Origin: Bogoriella caseilytica
GTDB lineage: Bacteria > Actinomycetota > Actinomycetes > Actinomycetales > Actinomycetaceae
Length of the DNA: 64,000 nucleotides
Reading direction: 5' to 3'
Assembly: GCF_003752405.1 (NCBI RefSeq)
Contig: NZ_RKHK01000001.1
Span: 1,364,001 to 1,428,000, forward strand
The notes below the pieces were generated by a model. That model was not told where the DNA came from. It did not search any database and worked only from the letters and a program-made list of their open reading frames with translations. Shown one piece after another: positions 9,006 to 18,871 of this stretch; the stretch's first letter is position 1; every line of letters begins with the position of its first letter. Position numbers and translations under genes: made by a program.

Positions 9006-9560
9006 TCAGGCCTTGATGCGGGCGATGGAGAAGGGGCGGTCGGAGGAGATGTCCTTCTCGCTCTTGCCGGTGAGGTAGAGGTGGTGGCCCGAGGGCGGGC
9101 GGGTGTACAGCGAGGCGCCGACGGCGCGATAGCCGCAGCCGTCCGCATCGCACCAGTACTCGCCGGTGAAGATGTAGATGTGGCCGCTGCGCACCAGGAT
9201 GTCGCCGGGTGCGAGGTCGTCTTCGCCGTCCGGAACGAAGGTGTGCCAGCGCTCGGAGTTCTCCAGGTACTCCAGCTGCTCCCAGGTGCGGCGCACCGGG
9301 AAGTCCGGGTCGACCCCGGCCTGGCGCACGACGGCGGCCACGAACACGCCGCAGTCGGTGAAGTAGGCGATCCGCACCTCGTCACCGAGTGCGAGCGCCG
9401 CCTCGACGAACTCGGGCTTGGCTTCTGCGCGCCCCCAGTCGTCGGATTCCGTGTTCCGCTCCAGCACCACGTGATGCTCCCAGGCCAAGTGCCGGGCGAT
9501 CGCGGCGATCTTCTCTGCGGGGGTCGCGGTCTCGGTGAGCGTGAGCGAGGAGGAAGTCAT
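9006..9560 (-). CDS. NlpC/P60-CHAP-like cysteine peptidase-fold protein
   Basis: The protein has 184 residues. The segment TDCGVFVAAVVRQAG (Cys70) and the later GDILVRSGHIYIFTG (His127) match the Cys and His neighbourhoods of NlpC/P60- and CHAP-type amidases and endopeptidases. There is no signal peptide or membrane segment, which is unusual for a wall-lytic enzyme, so it may act in the cytoplasm or leave by another route. A longer frame reaches 9707, but this ATG gives the compact domain and has GAGG upstream. It stands alone, divergent from the ABC ATPase gene. The substrate is unknown, and the family call rests on motifs only. Confidence 0.6.
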   Translation of the reverse strand: MTSSSLTLTETATPAEKIAAIARHLAWEHHVVLERNTESDDWGRAEAKPEFVEAALALGDEVRIAYFTDCGVFVAAVVRQAGVDPDFPVRRTWEQLEYLENSERWHTFVPDGEDDLAPGDILVRSGHIYIFTGEYWCDADGCGYRAVGASLYTRPPSGHHLYLTGKSEKDISSDRPFSIARIKA

Positions 9561-9709
9561 CGGTGACCAGTCAACCAGATTGCTGCACAGTGCACGGATC
9601 TTGACGTGGCAGGCGTGTGGCGCCGCAGGGCTGCACCTGGGCCCGAGCGGCAGCCGCCCGAGACGTACCCTGAGATCACCCGCGCCCCCGATGAAGGAAC
9701 ACAGCACCT

Positions 9710-10480
9710 ATGGCCAGATCGTCGCTGCAGGCCCACGACCTCTGGGGTGGATATCCCGGGAATGACGTCCTCCGCGGGATCGGTCTGACGATCACCGCCG
9801 GCGACCCTCCTGTGGGAATCATCGGCCCCTCGGGCGCCGGCAAGACCACCCTGGCCCGGCTGCTGCGCGGCAGCATGAAACCCAGCCGAGGCTCGGCGAC
9901 CTACCAGGGCCGGCCGGTGGCGAAACTGCGGGGCGAGTCCAAGCGCGACTTCGTGGCCGCAGTGCGGTTCCAGTCGCAGGACTCGATGACCGTGACCGAC
10001 CCGCGACGCACCGTAGCGGACGGCTTCAAGGCCGCGCTGAAGGAGGCGCGGAAGGCCGGCCGCACGCACGCGACCTCGGATGCCGAACTGCTGGACGCCG
10101 TGGCACTGCCCGGGCATTTCGCTTCGCGGGCACTGGCCACGCTCTCCGGCGGCGAACGCCAGCGGGTGGCGCTTGCCACCGCACTGGCTACCCGCCCCGA
10201 GATCCTGGTGCTGGATGAACCTTTCACGGCCGTCGATCCGCCCTCACGCCGGGAGGCGGCGCGCCGGCTCGTCGGTCTGCTGGAGCGGCTGGGCACCGCC
10301 GCGGTGATCATCACCCACGACCTGGAACTGGTGGAGCGCATGTGCCCCACGGCCCACTTTCTCGCCGAAGGCCAGATCGTGGCGAGTGGTCCGCTGAAGG
10401 AGATCCTGGCGCAGCCGGAGCATGAGGAAGTTCTGGAGATGGCCGCCGCGGCACCGGAGGCCACCCGGCGTTTTCGGTGA
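9710..10480 (+). CDS. Stand-alone ABC transporter ATP-binding protein
   Basis: The protein has 256 residues with Walker A (GPSGAGKTT near residues 39-47), the signature LSGGERQRV near 143-151 and Walker B (ILVLDEP) near 164-170, followed by the switch His in IITHD. It resembles the Dpp/Opp/nickel class of ATPases (PSRGSATYQGRPV region). No permease or binding protein is adjacent, so its partner is not in this window. It ends 44 bp before the ArsR gene start and reads the same way, but shared function is not evident. Confidence 0.88.
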   Translation: MARSSLQAHDLWGGYPGNDVLRGIGLTITAGDPPVGIIGPSGAGKTTLARLLRGSMKPSRGSATYQGRPVAKLRGESKRDFVAAVRFQSQDSMTVTDPRRTVADGFKAALKEARKAGRTHATSDAELLDAVALPGHFASRALATLSGGERQRVALATALATRPEILVLDEPFTAVDPPSRREAARRLVGLLERLGTAAVIITHDLELVERMCPTAHFLAEGQIVASGPLKEILAQPEHEEVLEMAAAAPEATRRFR

Positions 10481-10496
10481 GTTGACCGCCAGGCGG

Positions 10497-10533
10497 CATC
10501 GCCATATTGCGCTATCATCGCCACATGGCGATG
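10497..10533. promoter_or_regulatory. Candidate operator of the ArsR regulator
   Basis: The unit CATCGCCA occurs three times in alternating orientation. A perfect 8-bp inverted repeat with a 2-nt spacer at 10516-10533 overlaps the ArsR start codon, and a further left copy lies at 10497-10505. ArsR/SmtB repressors bind such imperfect dyads over their own promoters. The start codon lies inside the dyad, so the message may be leaderless. Confidence 0.55.
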
Positions 10534-10899
10534 AATACTTCCGAGTTCCGTCTCGAGGACCGGGCTGCCTACGCGACGCTCTTCCATGCCTTGGCTGAGC
10601 CCACCCGCTTGGCGCTGCTGGAGCATCTCAGCAGCGGAGAGCACCGCGTGCGGGATCTGGTCGACCACATGCACCTGGCGCAATCCACCGTGAGTAAGCA
10701 TCTGGCGTGTCTCCGTGATTGCGGGCTGATCCAGATGCGCGTGGAGGGTCGAGCCTCCTGGTTCTCCTTGGCCGACCCGGTGAGGCTGAACGATCTGACC
10801 GAGTCCGCAGCTGCATTGCTGAGCGCCTCAGGCGTGTCACTCTCCCTGCGCGACCACGATCAGCACGACCGCCTCGCGGAGATCGAGCAGCCGTCATGA
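10525..10899 (+). CDS. ArsR/SmtB-family metal-responsive repressor
   Basis: The protein has 124 residues. The winged helix includes FHALAEPTRLALLEHL, then the recognition helix in LAQSTVSKHLACLRDCGL. The C-terminal helix carries HDHD-rich residues (RDHDQHDRLAEIE), close to the alpha5 His/Asp metal site of zinc/cobalt sensors such as SmtB and CzrA. It overlaps the CDF exporter gene by 4 bp (ATGA), so it almost certainly controls that exporter in response to a divalent metal. A TTG 18 bp upstream is open in frame; this ATG is preferred because the palindromic operator would then cover the initiation site. Confidence 0.88.
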   Translation: MAMNTSEFRLEDRAAYATLFHALAEPTRLALLEHLSSGEHRVRDLVDHMHLAQSTVSKHLACLRDCGLIQMRVEGRASWFSLADPVRLNDLTESAAALLSASGVSLSLRDHDQHDRLAEIEQPS

Positions 10900-11837
10900 G
10901 CTCCGGTCACTCCCACGGCCCCAGCCCCCAGGAGGCGGCGGGCTCACCGGACTTCCGGCGCAAGCTGGGCATCGCCTTCGGGCTGGTGTCCACCATCGTT
11001 CTCGCCCAGGGCATCGGCGCGTGGGTCACCGGAAGCCTGGCGCTCCTGGTGGACGTCGTCCACTCCCTGACCGACTCGATCGGCCTGCTGGTGGCGCTCA
11101 TCGCGGCCGTGCTGATGGCGCGGCCATCGACCAGCAAGCACACGTGGGGCTTCCGACGCATCGAGGTGCTCGCCGCTCTCGGCCAGGCGCTCCTGCTGGC
11201 CGGCGTGAGCATCTACGCGTTGATCGAGGCCGTCGAACGCTGGAGCAACCCACCCGAGGTGCCCGGACCGCAGCTGTTGATGTTCGGCGTCGCCGGGTTG
11301 CTGCTCAACATCGCCGCCGCCGTCGTGCTGGCCTCCGACCGGAAGGCCAACTTCAACATGCGTGCCGCGTTCCTGGAGGTCCTCATGGATGCGTTGGGCA
11401 CGATGGCGGTCATCGTCTCGGCCATCCTCATCATGACCGCCGGCATCCAGCGCACAGACACGATCGCCGCCGTCGGCATCGCGTTGCTGATCATCCCGCG
11501 GGCCGCGCTCCTGATCCGGGAGACGACGGCCGTGCTGATGGAGTTCACTCCGAAGGGTCTTGATCTCGACGAGGTCCGTGCGCACATCCTCCAGCTCGAT
11601 CATGTCCAGGAGGTGCACGACCTCCACGCCACCACCGTGGCCACCGGCCTGCCGACGCTCTCGGCACACGTGGTCCTCGACGAGGAGTGCTTCCGGGACG
11701 GTCATGCCCCCAAGATCCTCGACACGGTGCGGGCGTGCGTGGCCGAGCACTTCGAGATCTCGATCGAACACGCCACCTTCCAGCTGGAGACCCCGCAGCA
11801 GCGCGACCGGGAGTCAGCGGCCACCAGGCATCCATGA
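10896..11837 (+). CDS. Cation diffusion facilitator (CDF) metal exporter
   Basis: The protein has 313 residues and starts with a His-containing MSSGHSHG segment. About six membrane helices and a C-terminal cytoplasmic CDF domain follow (LDLDEVRAHILQLDHVQEVHDLH). Helix 2 has the metal motif HSLTD (HxxxD). In helix 5 the usual HxxxD position reads EVLMD, so one His is a Glu. The ATGA overlap with the ArsR gene makes this a two-gene metal-resistance operon. The substrate is probably Zn, Co, Cd or Mn; the Glu substitution may shift selectivity. Confidence 0.92.
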   Translation: MSSGHSHGPSPQEAAGSPDFRRKLGIAFGLVSTIVLAQGIGAWVTGSLALLVDVVHSLTDSIGLLVALIAAVLMARPSTSKHTWGFRRIEVLAALGQALLLAGVSIYALIEAVERWSNPPEVPGPQLLMFGVAGLLLNIAAAVVLASDRKANFNMRAAFLEVLMDALGTMAVIVSAILIMTAGIQRTDTIAAVGIALLIIPRAALLIRETTAVLMEFTPKGLDLDEVRAHILQLDHVQEVHDLHATTVATGLPTLSAHVVLDEECFRDGHAPKILDTVRACVAEHFEISIEHATFQLETPQQRDRESAATRHP

Positions 11838-11899
11838 GCGGCGGGCCGTGCGTAACCAAATTCGCCGTCAACTCACAGCTATGCTCTGCAGGCCGCTCC

Positions 11900-11944
11900 C
11901 CTGTGGGCGGCTCCGGTTAGGACTAAGCCGAAGCCACCCACAGG
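11900..11944 (-). terminator. Hairpin terminator candidate, leftward
   Basis: A 17-bp near-perfect inverted repeat (arms 11900-11916 and 11928-11944). Its two imperfect pairs are C-A on the plus strand but G-U wobbles on the minus strand, so the stem is only complete in leftward RNA. It therefore fits the end of the leftward orphan gene stopping at 12069 rather than the CDF gene. Confidence 0.5.
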
Positions 11945-12068
11945 GAAATGGCATACAACAACTCGCGAGACGGCCAGCTATGTACTCGCTATTCGTCTCT
12001 TGCACTGCAGAGGCCTGGCATCTAGCAGAGCCCGGTGATGGAGAACCGGCCGTCCACCAGCGAAGCTG

Positions 12069-12986
12069 TCAGGCAACGGCGAGGGCCATACCGTCGTCAG
12101 GGTCCTCCTGCAATGCAACAAACGCCTTGAAGGCTTCAAGAAGATCGTGCTCGTCCTCGATCGCTTCCATAGTCACCTGACGGTTGGTCAAGCGACTCTC
12201 GCGAAGGCCGCTCTGCTTCCTCAAGCTCTTCTTCGAAGGCTTCAACAGCTTTCCCTCGGCGTCGACGACGGCCTGCTTCAATTGAGCGTACGAAAGGACC
12301 GTCGTTCCGTAGAACCGGCGTGCTGACATTAGGAGCGCCGGTCGCGCCCATCCCTGAGGTACAAGCAACAGGGCCTTGCCGTCGACAATGGGGAGTGTCA
12401 CCAAGCGGTTACGCCAGGCACGAAGCGATGGGTCCCAGACCTGCTTTTCGAACACACCAGTTCCGTCTGGGCCCCCACGGAACTGGGGGTACACCTCGAT
12501 CATCGCTTCGGTGAAATCTGTCAAGGCCGAGAAGATGATGCGCGTCGTAATGTCCGAGGTGATGTCACGATCGACACCTTCGACGAACAGTGGGAGATCC
12601 TCGACATGGCGCAACACCCCGACACGGACTGCGGCTTCCGCGTCCCCTGTCAGCACGTTCCAGATCCAAGTCCCCACATCCTCAGCGCCACCATGGCCGT
12701 GGAAGCTTTCCTTCGCCATGCCGAGACGGGTTTCCCAGGGCTCAGTGAACCTCTGCAAGAGCCGCCGGCCATGGGCCCGGGATGCAGGGGTGTCCTCGAT
12801 GATGCTGCGCGTCACCTGGTGGAAGAAGGTGTCGATGCACCTCAACGCGTGACTAGCGAACGGCTCCGGACGCCCCCGCAGGCGGATCGCGTGAGGATCG
12901 ACGTACAGCCGATTGTCCTGCGCGATCTCGACGTCGACGAACGGCACGGGACCAACGATCCCGTAGTACTCCTTGATGGTGGGCAT
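12069..12986 (-). CDS. Hypothetical protein, unrecognised family
   Basis: This is a 305-residue soluble protein with no signal peptide or membrane helix. I do not recognise the family. Visible blocks are GIVGPVPFVDVEIAQDNRLYVDP near the start, LPLFVEGVDRDITSDITTRII in the middle, and LPIVDGKALLLVPQGWAR in the second half. The last two hint at an alpha/beta core with conserved Asp and Lys, as in nuclease-like folds, but this is speculation. The C-terminus is acidic (EDEHDLLEAF to EDPDDG). The gene and its flanks are clearly less GC-rich than the neighbours, it has no operon partner, and it sits between metal efflux and nrdF, which suggests recent acquisition. Confidence 0.7.
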   Translation of the reverse strand: MPTIKEYYGIVGPVPFVDVEIAQDNRLYVDPHAIRLRGRPEPFASHALRCIDTFFHQVTRSIIEDTPASRAHGRRLLQRFTEPWETRLGMAKESFHGHGGAEDVGTWIWNVLTGDAEAAVRVGVLRHVEDLPLFVEGVDRDITSDITTRIIFSALTDFTEAMIEVYPQFRGGPDGTGVFEKQVWDPSLRAWRNRLVTLPIVDGKALLLVPQGWARPALLMSARRFYGTTVLSYAQLKQAVVDAEGKLLKPSKKSLRKQSGLRESRLTNRQVTMEAIEDEHDLLEAFKAFVALQEDPDDGMALAVA

Positions 12987-13104
12987 GGTGCCCTCCTTTC
13001 AGTGAGGAGGGCCCTAGAAGGGGGAGCTGGTGCACCCCGCGAACTTCTGTACGCTAGTAGAGCAACCAGTCAGGATTGCTACCAGCGCCTACGGGCCCTG
13101 GATC

Positions 13105-13138
13105 TCGGCCCCAACCCATTGCATTGGGTTGGGGCCGA
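13105..13138 (-). terminator. Strong hairpin after nrdF
   Basis: A perfect 14-bp stem (TCGGCCCCAACCCA and its complement) with a 6-nt loop TTGCAT lies 77 bp downstream of the nrdF stop. It is placed to end the leftward nrdHIEF transcript and to insulate the orphan gene beyond. There is no T-run. Confidence 0.6.
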
Positions 13139-13214
13139 AGCATGTTACGAGGGCGACGGCCGTTGAGCGTCGTCACCCTCGAGACTCTCGATTGGACGAA
13201 CCCGGCTCGCGGCT

Positions 13215-14234
<1,020 letters not shown>

Positions 14235-16388
14235 TCACAGCATGCATGAGACACAGCCCTCGACCTCGGTGCCCTCCAGGGCGAGCTGGCGCACCCGGAT
14301 GTAGTAGAGCGTCTTGATGCCCTTGCGCCAGGCATAGATCTGCGCCTTGTTCACCTCACGCGTGGTGGCGGTGTCCTTGAAGAACAGCGTGAGCGACAGC
14401 CCCTGGTCCACGTGCTGGGTGGCCTCGGCGTAGGTGTCGATGATCTTCTCGGGGCCGATCTCGTACGCGTCCTGGTAGTACTCCAGGTTCTCGTTCGTCA
14501 TGTACGGCGCCGGGTAGTACACCCGCCCGAGCTTGCCTTCCTTGCGGATCTCCACCTTGGAGACGATCGGGTGGATCGAGGAGGTCGAGTTGTTGATGTA
14601 GGAGATCGACCCGGTGGGCGGCACGGCCTGCAGATTCTGGTTGTAGATGCCGTGTGCCTGAACGGAGGCGGCGAGCTGCTTCCAGTCCTGCTGGGTGGGG
14701 ATGTGGATCCCGGCCTCGGCGAACAGCCGGCGCACCCGCTCGGTGCGGGGCTCCCAGACCTGCTCGGTGTACTTGGTGAAGTACTCACCGGAGGCGTACT
14801 GCGAGTCCTCGAAGCCGGCGAAGGCGCGGCCCTTCTCGATCGCGATCTTGTTGGACTCGGTGATCGCGTGGAAAGCCACCGTGTAGAAGTAGATGTTGGT
14901 GAAGTCCAAGCCCTCCTCGGATCCGTAGTGGATCCGCTCCCGCGCCAGGTAACCGTGCAGGTTCATCTGGCCCAGGCCGATGGCGTGGGAATCGTCGTTG
15001 CCCTTCTCCACCGAGGGCACCGAGCGGATGTGGGTCTGGTCGGCCACCGCCGTCAGCGCCCGGATCGCGGTGCCCACGGTCTTGCCGAAGTCGGACGAGT
15101 CCATCGACTTGGCGATGTTCATCGATCCGAGATTGCAGGAGATGTCCTTGCCGATCACCTCGTAGCCCAGGTCGTCCGAGTACGTCGAGGGCGTGGAGAC
15201 CTGCAGGATCTCCGAGCACAGGTTCGACATCGAGATCCGGCCCTTGATCGGGTTGGCCTTGTTCACCGTGTCTTCGAACACGATGTAGGGGTAGCCCGAC
15301 TCGAACTGCAGCTCCGCCAGGGTCTGGAAGAAGCTCCGCGCGTTCAGCGTGGTCTTCTTGATCCGGTCGTCCGCGGCCATCTCGTCATACTTCTCCGAGA
15401 CGGACAGCTCCGTCATCGGGACCCCGTAGACGCGCTCGACGTCGTAGGGGGAGAACAGATGCATGTCCTCGTTGCGCTTGGCGAGCTCGAAGGTGATGTC
15501 CGGGATGACCACGCCCAGGGAGAGCGTCTTGATCCGGATCTTCTCGTCCGCGTTCTCGCGCTTGGTGTCGAGGAACCGCATGATGTCGGGGTGGTGGGCG
15601 TGCAGGTACACCGCGCCCGCGCCCTGGCGGGCGCCGAGCTGGTTGGCGTAGGAGAAGGAGTCCTCCAGCAGCTTCATCACCGGGATGACGCCGGAGGACT
15701 GGTTCTGGATCTTCTTGATCGGCGCGCCGGACTCACGGATGTTCGTCAGTGACAACGCCACGCCGCCACCGCGCTTGGAGAGCTGCAGGGCCGAGTTGAT
15801 CCCGCGCGCGATGGACTCCATGTTGTCCTCGACGCGCAGCAGGAAGCAGGAGACGAGCTCTCCGCGCTGGGCTTTGCCGGCATTGAGGAAGGTGGGGGTG
15901 GCCGGCTGGAAGCGGCCGGCGAGGATCTCTACGACGAGCTCCCGCGCCAGCACCTCGTCGCCGTCAGCCAGGGCCAGGGAGGCCATGGCCACGCGGTCCT
16001 CGAAGCGCTCGAGGTACTTCTTCCCGTCGAAGGTCTTCAGCGTGTACGAGGCGTAGTACTTGAAGGCACCCAGGAAAGTCTCGAAACGGTGCTGCTGCGC
16101 CTGGGCGAGATCCCAAAGCTCCTGGAGGAACTCGCCGGAGTACTTCTCGAGCACCTCGCCCTCGTAGTACCGCTCTTCCACGAGGTAGTCGAGCTTCTCC
16201 TGCAGGGAGGGGAACTGGACCGTGTTGGGGTTCACGTGCTGCAGGAAGTACTGCCGCGCGGCCTCCCGGTCGACGTGGAACTGGATCTTGCCGTCCGCGT
16301 CGTAGAGGTTCAGCATTGCGTTCAGCGCGTGATAGTCGAGCTGAGGCGCGTTGACCTCTACGCCGGTATCAGTGAGCGTTGCTGCCAA
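14235..16388 (-). CDS. nrdE: Class Ib ribonucleotide reductase alpha subunit
   Basis: The catalytic subunit has about 717 residues. Visible parts are [20 protein letters not shown] (redox Cys), SNLCSEI (thiyl-radical Cys), the substrate loop [19 protein letters not shown] and the C-terminal thiol pair GCVSCML that NrdH re-reduces. It lacks the N-terminal ATP-cone, as expected for class Ib. The frame opens at 16472, but homologues begin near [23 protein letters not shown] at 16388 with an upstream GAGGGA gives that N-terminus and overlaps the end of nrdI by 31 bp. The exact start is uncertain. Confidence 0.95.
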   Translation of the reverse strand: MAATLTDTGVEVNAPQLDYHALNAMLNLYDADGKIQFHVDREAARQYFLQHVNPNTVQFPSLQEKLDYLVEERYYEGEVLEKYSGEFLQELWDLAQAQQHRFETFLGAFKYYASYTLKTFDGKKYLERFEDRVAMASLALADGDEVLARELVVEILAGRFQPATPTFLNAGKAQRGELVSCFLLRVEDNMESIARGINSALQLSKRGGGVALSLTNIRESGAPIKKIQNQSSGVIPVMKLLEDSFSYANQLGARQGAGAVYLHAHHPDIMRFLDTKRENADEKIRIKTLSLGVVIPDITFELAKRNEDMHLFSPYDVERVYGVPMTELSVSEKYDEMAADDRIKKTTLNARSFFQTLAELQFESGYPYIVFEDTVNKANPIKGRISMSNLCSEILQVSTPSTYSDDLGYEVIGKDISCNLGSMNIAKSMDSSDFGKTVGTAIRALTAVADQTHIRSVPSVEKGNDDSHAIGLGQMNLHGYLARERIHYGSEEGLDFTNIYFYTVAFHAITESNKIAIEKGRAFAGFEDSQYASGEYFTKYTEQVWEPRTERVRRLFAEAGIHIPTQQDWKQLAASVQAHGIYNQNLQAVPPTGSISYINNSTSSIHPIVSKVEIRKEGKLGRVYYPAPYMTNENLEYYQDAYEIGPEKIIDTYAEATQHVDQGLSLTLFFKDTATTREVNKAQIYAWRKGIKTLYYIRVRQLALEGTEVEGCVSCML

Positions 16389-16774
16389 AACTGCCCCAAT
16401 CCCTCTTGGACGCGATGGACGTCCTCGGTGGTACCCATGAGTTCGAAGCGGTAAAGGAACGGCACCTGGCACTTGGCTGCGATGATGTCGCCTGCCAGGC
16501 CGTACCCCTGACCGAAATTCAGGTTGCCGCTCGCGATGACCCCACGGATCAGTGAGCGGTTGACTGTGTTGTTGAGGAAGCGGATCACCTGTTTGGGCAC
16601 CGCTCCCTGGCCCTCGCCTCCACCGTAGGTGGGAACGATCAGAACGTACTCCTCATCGACAACGAGGTCGTCCTCACCCCGCCGGAGCGGGATCCGATGC
16701 GCAGGCACGCCGAGCTTCTCCACGAACCGGTGAGTGTTGTTCGTGGCGGAGGAGAAGTAGACGAGTGTGCTCAC
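16358..16774 (-). CDS. nrdI: NrdI flavodoxin for class Ib ribonucleotide reductase
   Basis: The protein has 138 residues. A flavodoxin-like phosphate loop ([12 protein letters not shown], residues 7-18) and the FMN-contact segment [17 protein letters not shown] are present, along with [16 protein letters not shown]. NrdI supplies the oxidant that assembles the Mn tyrosyl-radical cofactor of NrdF. It is co-directional between nrdH and nrdE, and its 3' end overlaps the 5' end of nrdE. Confidence 0.96.
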   Translation of the reverse strand: MSTLVYFSSATNNTHRFVEKLGVPAHRIPLRRGEDDLVVDEEYVLIVPTYGGGEGQGAVPKQVIRFLNNTVNRSLIRGVIASGNLNFGQGYGLAGDIIAAKCQVPFLYRFELMGTTEDVHRVQEGLGQFWQQRSLIPA

Positions 16775-16838
16775 TCTGCGTCCTCCCAGCGATGCGGTCG
16801 AAGCCGGGCCGTCGGTGACGGCCCGGCGATGATGATGC

Positions 16839-17096
16839 TCAGGCGGAGGCGACAGCGGCCTGCTCGCGCACTCGCGCGGCCAGGGCCTTGACCTTGTCGG
16901 GGCGGAAGCCCGACCAGTGGTCGCCGTCGGCGAAGACCACGGGCGCCTGCTGGTAGCCCAGCGCCTTGACGCTGGCGAGGGCCTCGGGGTCCGTGGTGAT
17001 GTCCACGACCTCGTAGTCGAGACCCTGCTTCTTCAGCGCCCGGTAGGTGGCGTCACACTGGACGCAGGACGGCTTGCTGTAGACAGTGATGCTCAT
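16839..17096 (-). CDS. nrdH: Glutaredoxin-like NrdH redoxin
   Basis: The protein has 85 residues from the chosen ATG. It is a thioredoxin fold with the redox pair C-V-Q-C ([15 protein letters not shown]) and the NrdH-type tail [12 protein letters not shown]. It delivers electrons to the C-terminal cysteines of NrdE. A start 11 codons upstream is possible, but this ATG ([10 protein letters not shown]) matches family N-termini and has GGAG 10 bp ahead. It is the first gene of nrdHIEF. Confidence 0.96.
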   Translation of the reverse strand: MSITVYSKPSCVQCDATYRALKKQGLDYEVVDITTDPEALASVKALGYQQAPVVFADGDHWSGFRPDKVKALAARVREQAAVASA

Positions 17097-17560
17097 CTGA
17101 GCCGGACTCCTTCTCTCCTGCGTCGTCATCTGGTCAGCGTGGGGCCTGCACGGGCAGAACTCGGGCGCGACGTACCAACTGACACAGGTGTAACAACAAC
17201 GATGTGATTTACCGGAGAGTAGGCGTCTCCCCGGCCCATGTGCGGATCACCAACACTACACCTGGTGGTCCAAGCATCCCCGAACCCCAAGATGCTGTGT
17301 CTCGGCGTTTCGCGCGATCAATCATCCTCACCTCCATCCGCTGCCTGTGGACCACTCCCACCTGCCTGGGGAGAGTCCCTGAGACGAGTCTCTCGCCGAC
17401 CACTGACATTGGCCGCACGGCGAGCTTCGACCCGGGACGAGGCTGTGGATGAACGGGCCGCCATCCGTCCACACGCTGTGGGCAGCGACCGCTCGTCAGA
17501 CGAGCGGCACAGGGAAAATGTCGGCGTGTCCCGCAGCCTTGGGCGTGTCGTGCACCGGTG
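17097..17560. other. Intergenic region upstream of nrdH, with one palindrome
   Basis: This 464-bp gap should hold the nrdHIEF promoter. I could not find a convincing pair of NrdR boxes. A perfect 9-bp inverted repeat around one base (CCGCTCGTC-A-GACGAGCGG, 17489-17507) lies 54 bp past the mtnN stop and could be a terminator stem or an operator. No gene is supported here. Confidence 0.4.
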
Positions 17561-18343
17561 TCAGCCCAGGGTGCTCAGCACCCCGAGCACCACCGACGCC
17601 GAGCGCTCGGCGGCTCCCTGCAGGCCGAGAGAGAAGGACTCCGCGTGCTCGCCGTCGTCGTAGTCGGGCAGGGCGAGATCGGAGATGCCGCGCACGGAGA
17701 GGAAGGGCGCACCGCGCGTGCGCGCCACATGGGCTAGCGCGGTCGTCTCCATGTCCACCGTGAGCGCCTCGGGGAACACCGCGCGCGCCTCGAGGGCATG
17801 GTGGGCGGTGACGAAGGCATCGCCGGAGATCATCAGACCGCTGAGCAGCCGGCCGTGCTCTAGCCGCTGGGCCCGCGCGGCTGCCAGCAACGCGGCTCCG
17901 GACTCGAAGACGGCGGGCATGCCCGGCACCTGGCCGCGCACATTCTGCGTGAAGGCGGTGGCGTCCGCCTGGGTGTAGGCGTAGGTCTCGCCCAGCACGA
18001 CGTCCCCGACCTCGACGTCGGCACCGAGCCCGCCGGCTGATCCGGTGGAGACGGCGGGTACCGGCCCGGTGAGCAGCAGCGCCTCGGTCAGGGCGGAGGC
18101 CGCATTGACCAGGCCCACGCCGCAGCGGACCAGCAGGGCCGGCACACCGCCGAACTCGGCCAGCCGCATCTCACCGACGCCGAGTTCGCGAACGGGCCCC
18201 ACGGTGGTCGCCGCCTCCAGGTACGGGCGGATCTCCTCGGCCATCGCCCCCACGACGACGGCCCGTGCCTGTGGCAGGGCCGGCTCCGGCCGCAGCACGC
18301 CCGGCAGCGCGTCTGCATCCGGCACAGCATGGTCCGCGCTCAT
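17561..18343 (-). CDS. mtnN: 5'-methylthioadenosine/S-adenosylhomocysteine nucleosidase-like protein
   Basis: The protein has 260 residues. The nucleoside phosphorylase-like domain starts with [14 protein letters not shown]. It has [20 protein letters not shown] and the ribose-binding [12 protein letters not shown]; the late catalytic Asp is in [13 protein letters not shown]. It removes adenine from S-adenosylhomocysteine and methylthioadenosine. The ATG at 18343 overlaps the luxS stop by 4 bp, so the two genes form a luxS-mtnN operon whose products act in sequence to recycle homocysteine and yield the AI-2 precursor DPD. A frame seven codons longer exists. Confidence 0.9.
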   Translation of the reverse strand: MSADHAVPDADALPGVLRPEPALPQARAVVVGAMAEEIRPYLEAATTVGPVRELGVGEMRLAEFGGVPALLVRCGVGLVNAASALTEALLLTGPVPAVSTGSAGGLGADVEVGDVVLGETYAYTQADATAFTQNVRGQVPGMPAVFESGAALLAAARAQRLEHGRLLSGLMISGDAFVTAHHALEARAVFPEALTVDMETTALAHVARTRGAPFLSVRGISDLALPDYDDGEHAESFSLGLQGAAERSASVVLGVLSTLG

Positions 18344-18807
18344 CCGGCCATCACCTGATCCCACTGCGCGCGGCCGGCCAACATGGTGGCGGCCTCTCGC
18401 TTCGCGGCGTCCAGATCATGACTGGCGGCCCAGCCGCACTGCGTCTCGTTGGCCGCCGGGACCTCCTCGGCGGCGAGCACCTCGCGCAGGCCCTGCTCGA
18501 CGAGGTCGAGGACCTCGGCATAGGGGTGCTCACCGCTCAGCAAGAGATAGAACCCGGTCTGGCAACCCATCGGCGAGAAGTCGACGACATCATCCGAGTA
18601 ATTGCGCACCTTCTCCGCAAAGGTGTGCTCCAGGGAGTGCAGCGCCGGCATCTCCAGGTGGGCGACGTTCGGCTGGCAGAAGCGGACGTCGTACTTCGTG
18701 AGCACATCTCCAGCGGGCAGGTGCTTCACGTCGGCCACCCGCACGTACGGCGCAGCCACGGCGGTGTGATCAAGGTTGAAGCTCTCGACATTCAGGGGCA
18801 TGGGCAC
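18340..18807 (-). CDS. luxS: S-ribosylhomocysteine lyase LuxS
   Basis: The protein has 155 residues. The metal ligands are H57 and H61 in HSLEH and C124 in ETQCGW; E60 in the first motif and C82 in GCQTGFY are the catalytic pair. LuxS splits S-ribosylhomocysteine into homocysteine and DPD, the precursor of autoinducer-2. It is the first gene of a two-gene operon with mtnN. All key residues are present, so the enzyme should be active. Confidence 0.97.
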   Translation of the reverse strand: MPMPLNVESFNLDHTAVAAPYVRVADVKHLPAGDVLTKYDVRFCQPNVAHLEMPALHSLEHTFAEKVRNYSDDVVDFSPMGCQTGFYLLLSGEHPYAEVLDLVEQGLREVLAAEEVPAANETQCGWAASHDLDAAKREAATMLAGRAQWDQVMAG

Positions 18808-18871
18808 ATTCTGTCAGCCTGCGACCACCAAGCCCTGCTCACACCAGCGCGTTCCCGGCCGGCAGAAGGAA

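Noticed and set aside
17097-17300. Possible NrdR boxes before nrdH
   Set aside because: Only partial matches such as ACACTACAC were found, without the usual pair at 15-16 bp spacing.
17209-17472. Minus-strand frame of 87 codons upstream of nrdH
   Set aside because: No ribosome site, domain or conserved pattern; it lies in an intergenic gap with regulatory sequence.
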